The notes below the pieces were generated by a model, which was given only the letters and a program-made list of their open reading frames with translations, ran no database searches and was not told the DNA's origin. The translations under genes were made by a program, and so were the position numbers. Below are positions 61,210 through 64,000 of a DNA stretch of 64,000 nt, one piece after another. Origin of the DNA: Meloidogyne chitwoodi (lineage: Eukaryota > Nematoda > Chromadorea > Rhabditida > Meloidogynidae); assembly GCA_015183035.1 (NCBI GenBank), contig JACZZP010000010.1, positions 124,001 to 188,000 on the forward strand, written 5' to 3'. Each line of letters starts with the position of its first letter. Within the stretch, counting starts at the first letter, position 1.

Positions 61210-62739
61210 TTTTTTATTTATAAGCAAAAACATTTTGACAAATAAAAAAATATTTAAAAAATTTTTCACTGAGCTTAGATTCTTTTAAATAATTGTTCTT
61301 AGTAGCAAAATTTCGCGGATTTCGCAATCTTAAAAAAATTGAAATTAAAACATTAAATTTAAGTTAGAGTAAAATTAAATAAATTAATAAATAAAATTAT
61401 CCACTCATTTGCCAATTTTCAATTGATTTTTTAGTCGATTTTAATATGACAAGGCAAGTTGAGTCTAACACAGTAGTTGCGACTCAATACAAAAATTCGA
61501 GAAGTTGCGCATTCATATATTAGGTAAATTGATTTTTAAAAAGATTTTTTTGTCTGGGCATTATTGTATAAGAACTTATTGGAGTCAGAATAAAAATCAG
61601 AAAAAATTTTTTACAATTATTGTAGTTTCTCTTTATTTTATAATTACAAACACGCCTATTACAAACTAAGGAAAATACTTTACAACATATGTTGTTTGGT
61701 TATTCTTTTTAACTTATACAAGATTACAACTGAAGACCAACCACAATAATTTACTTTATAAATTTTCCTTTTATGGTATGCAAGTGACCTTTCATTTTCA
61801 CTTGAAATCTAAGACATTTGTATAATAAAATTGTAATGAATAAGTGTTTTTCATCTTATATTTATTGCGCAATAAAACAGGCATTTTATCTCATATTTTA
61901 ATGGTTATAATAAAACAGATAGTTTTTTCCTTTTGATAAAGAAAGAAAGATTTTCTATTCTCTTTTGAATGAGTATTATTCTATGTAGTATATTGCAACG
62001 TTGTTCCACGACCATGATCGCTAAAACACAACCACTGTTCGTCGTCAGCCTATTCCTTTGAAATAGTCAATCCAGCATCTCTAGTTAAATCGCATGGGGA
62101 TTGCCTCAGCTCATATACTTTTTCTTACATCCTCGTTTTATTGACGTCTAAAGATTGTAGAGACAGTGGAGAGAGGACCACAAATCCCTGTCGCTATTTC
62201 CTCCTATATTTTTTTAATTCTAATCCGCGCTTCTTCCATTCTTTTCTTCATCTCGTCATCGTCTAAGCTTTGCAGTCAGCACGTTCATACACTTGTTTTA
62301 TATATTCAAAAGCCAACTTGTAAATCTTCCTTCCGTCGATTTTATTTGATGATCATTCCATAAAGTTTATATCGATTTGATTTATTTATTATAAATTTTT
62401 GTTTTTACTAACCTTGAGATTTCAAATAAGTCCAATGGCCCTTTTCACACTACTAAATGTACATATAACTTGAATTCTAAGAAGAAACTTTTTTTAAGTA
62501 AAAACTAAAATATGAATCCGTAAGAAAAAAACGTACAACTGGTTATAGTGAACCCTTCCTAACATGTTTTTTAATGAAACCCTTCCTTAATGGTTAGTTA
62601 GACATAGTAAACCACCCAGAATTTTTAAATGGAATATCTGGCTTTTACATTTTTTTAATTTGTATTTATCGTATAAGCGCAATTGCAATAAGTGAAAGAA
62701 AATAAGATTTATACTAATCACAAACAACAAAAATATTCA
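61210..62739. other. Divergent spacer with a possible decayed gene
   Basis: Lies between the divergent secreted-protein and collagen genes. The stretch at about 61980-62350 is less AT-rich than the rest. On the minus strand it reads as protein-like blocks broken by stops (DDDEMKKRMEEARIRIKKI, then EEIATGICGPLSTVSTIF). That suggests a dead gene, weakly supported. The words GAACCCTTCCTAACATG and GAAACCCTTCCTTAATGG near 62550-62600 form an imperfect direct repeat upstream of the collagen. Confidence 0.35.
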
Positions 62740-64000
62740 ATGAAAGTTATTCCATCTGCAACAACAAGCACTGACAATGCAATTGGCAAACAACAACAAA
62801 AAATTCCAAGGCGGAATTTGAAAGAAGTATTAACGAAAGAGAAAATTAATGATAACGAACATTGGGAGGAAAATGAGAATGAAGACAGTAGAGATGTGGC
62901 ATATAAATTGGTTGCATTCACAGCTGTAGGGTTTTCTTTGCTTGCAGTCCTATCGGTTATTATTTGCATGCCTATTGTAAGTTTAATAATTAATTAGTTA
63001 AGTTTGTGTTTATTTTTAAATTTGTGTTTATTTTCAAGTTTATTTATTTTCTACTTTGTATTTTTTTAAGTTTGTATTTATTAAGTTTGTTTATTTTTAA
63101 GCTTGTGTCTATTAAGTTTGTGTTTATTTTTAATTATTTTTAATTGTTTTTAGATTTACAACTTTGTCGAACATATTCAGCGCCAAACGAGACGGGAACT
63201 TGACTTTTGCAAAGTTCTGTAATTTTTTATACTCTTAATACATAACCTAAAATTTAATCTTTTACATTTACAGGGATCAGCTAGGAATATGATGCTAGAA
63301 GTGGACAATAAACAACGCCGATTAGCCGCAGCAGCACAAATAAATAGGAATCAAACTGACAAATTTTCTTCTATAATAATGAACATTCAAAAGCGTTCTA
63401 AACGCGAAGCTTTAGGAAGCTGCGATTCTTGTTGTATCCCTGGCCATCCCGGACGTAGTGGACCTCCAGGTATTTTATCTCTGCTATATGCATTAATTAC
63501 CATACTAATTATTCCTTCAGGATCACCTGGAACGCCAGGAACACCTGGGGCACCAGGCAGACCTGGTTAGTTTATGAAAGTAACATCACTCGCTTATAAA
63601 ATTAGATCATAACGGAATTTTAAAAAAATTTGATTCGAGAAAATACAATTAATATAATCAAGGAATTTTTTCAATCATTAATATTTTATTTTTAATGTCA
63701 TTTCTATCTTAGGAAACCCAGGTCGCCCGCCTATTATATGTGAAGAAGTTGAGATTCCACCATGCAATCCTTGCCCTCCAGGTCCGCCTGGCCGTGTGGG
63801 GCCTAATGTAAGTTTTTATTAAAATTAACACAATTTTATAATAAAAATTCTAGTTTTAAATTTTTAGGGCCAGCCAGGCGCACCTGGTAGGCCTGGTTCG
63901 CCGGGAAGACCAGGAAGCAATGGTATTTATTTATGAGTTAATTTGTTAACCTCAAAAAATTAAAGGACAGCCAGGAGCACCCGGATTATCTGGACCTCCA
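62740..64000 (+). CDS. Nematode cuticle collagen, 5' part
   Basis: Structural collagen of the cuticle, cut by the right edge of the window. Exon 1 (62740-62976) encodes a cytoplasmic start and a membrane-like segment (LVAFTAVGFSLLAVLSVIIC), continued in exon 2 (63154-63213) by IYNFVEHIQRQTRRELDFCK: the nematode cuticle collagen N-terminal domain. Exon 3 (63274-63469) has the processing site KRSKREA, then a cysteine cluster (CDSCC) and the first Gly-X-Y triplets. Exons 4-7 (63521-63565; from 63713; and two more) continue G-X-Y repeats, interrupted by IICEEVEIPPCNPC. The split of Gly codons across introns is consistent. Start MKVIPS is the first ATG in frame. Confidence 0.92.

Overview
This is eukaryotic DNA, very AT-rich, with many short introns (often 40-60 bp) whose acceptors end in TTTAAG, TTTTAG or TTTCAG. 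The gene set is nematode: a cuticle collagen, an OSM-9-type TRPV channel, a HUM-7-type myosin IX, a SUP-18-type deiodinase and a TRHR-1-type receptor. The extreme AT content and several small secreted-protein genes suggest a plant-parasitic tylenchid such as Meloidogyne. That placement is an inference from general knowledge, not from a search. All coordinates come from reading ORFs and splice sites by eye; first exons are the least certain parts.

Layout. 1-5.6 kb: no convincing gene; one MITE, two tRNA-like SINE heads and several copies of a dispersed palindromic repeat. 5.6-10.5 kb (+): TRPV channel, osm-9-like. 10.6-12.3 kb (-): iodotyrosine deiodinase-like flavoprotein, sup-18-like, convergent with the TRPV gene. 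12.9-13.3 kb: a minisatellite built on TTCCGGAA. 13.4-22.7 kb (-): unconventional myosin IX with RA, motor, IQ, C1 and RhoGAP domains. 25.1-26.8 kb (+): tetraspan membrane protein with a furin-like site. 27.2-29.5 kb (-): adenosine-receptor-like GPCR. 33.5-34.7 kb (-): neuronal calcium sensor. 38.1-39.9 kb (-): C2H2 zinc-finger protein. 40.7-43.5 kb (-): coiled-coil protein. 44.9-46.8 kb (-): stomatin. 47.8-49.3 kb (-): two related small cysteine-rich secreted proteins. 50.0-52.7 kb (-): secreted purple acid phosphatase. 54.3-57.0 kb (+): TRH-receptor-like GPCR. 57.3-57.5 kb (-): MSP-domain fragment. 57.7-61.2 kb (-): small lysine-rich secreted protein whose single intron carries a complete DNA transposon. 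62.7 kb to the right edge (+): cuticle collagen, cut off by the window.

Most genes are independent single-copy types, and no operon-like cluster is obvious. Several belong to neuronal signalling (TRPV, NCS, two GPCRs, stomatin, SUP-18). The most striking object is the 2.84-kb element at 58026-60861. It has CAC-starting terminal inverted repeats, a matching 5-bp flank (AACTT) on both sides, and an apparently intact nine-exon transposase-like gene. This combination resembles the Transib/RAG1 superfamily. It sits inside the intron of a secreted-protein gene, on the same strand. Secondary themes are a dispersed palindromic repeat family, TTCCGGAA minisatellites in introns, and three short introns with GC donors.
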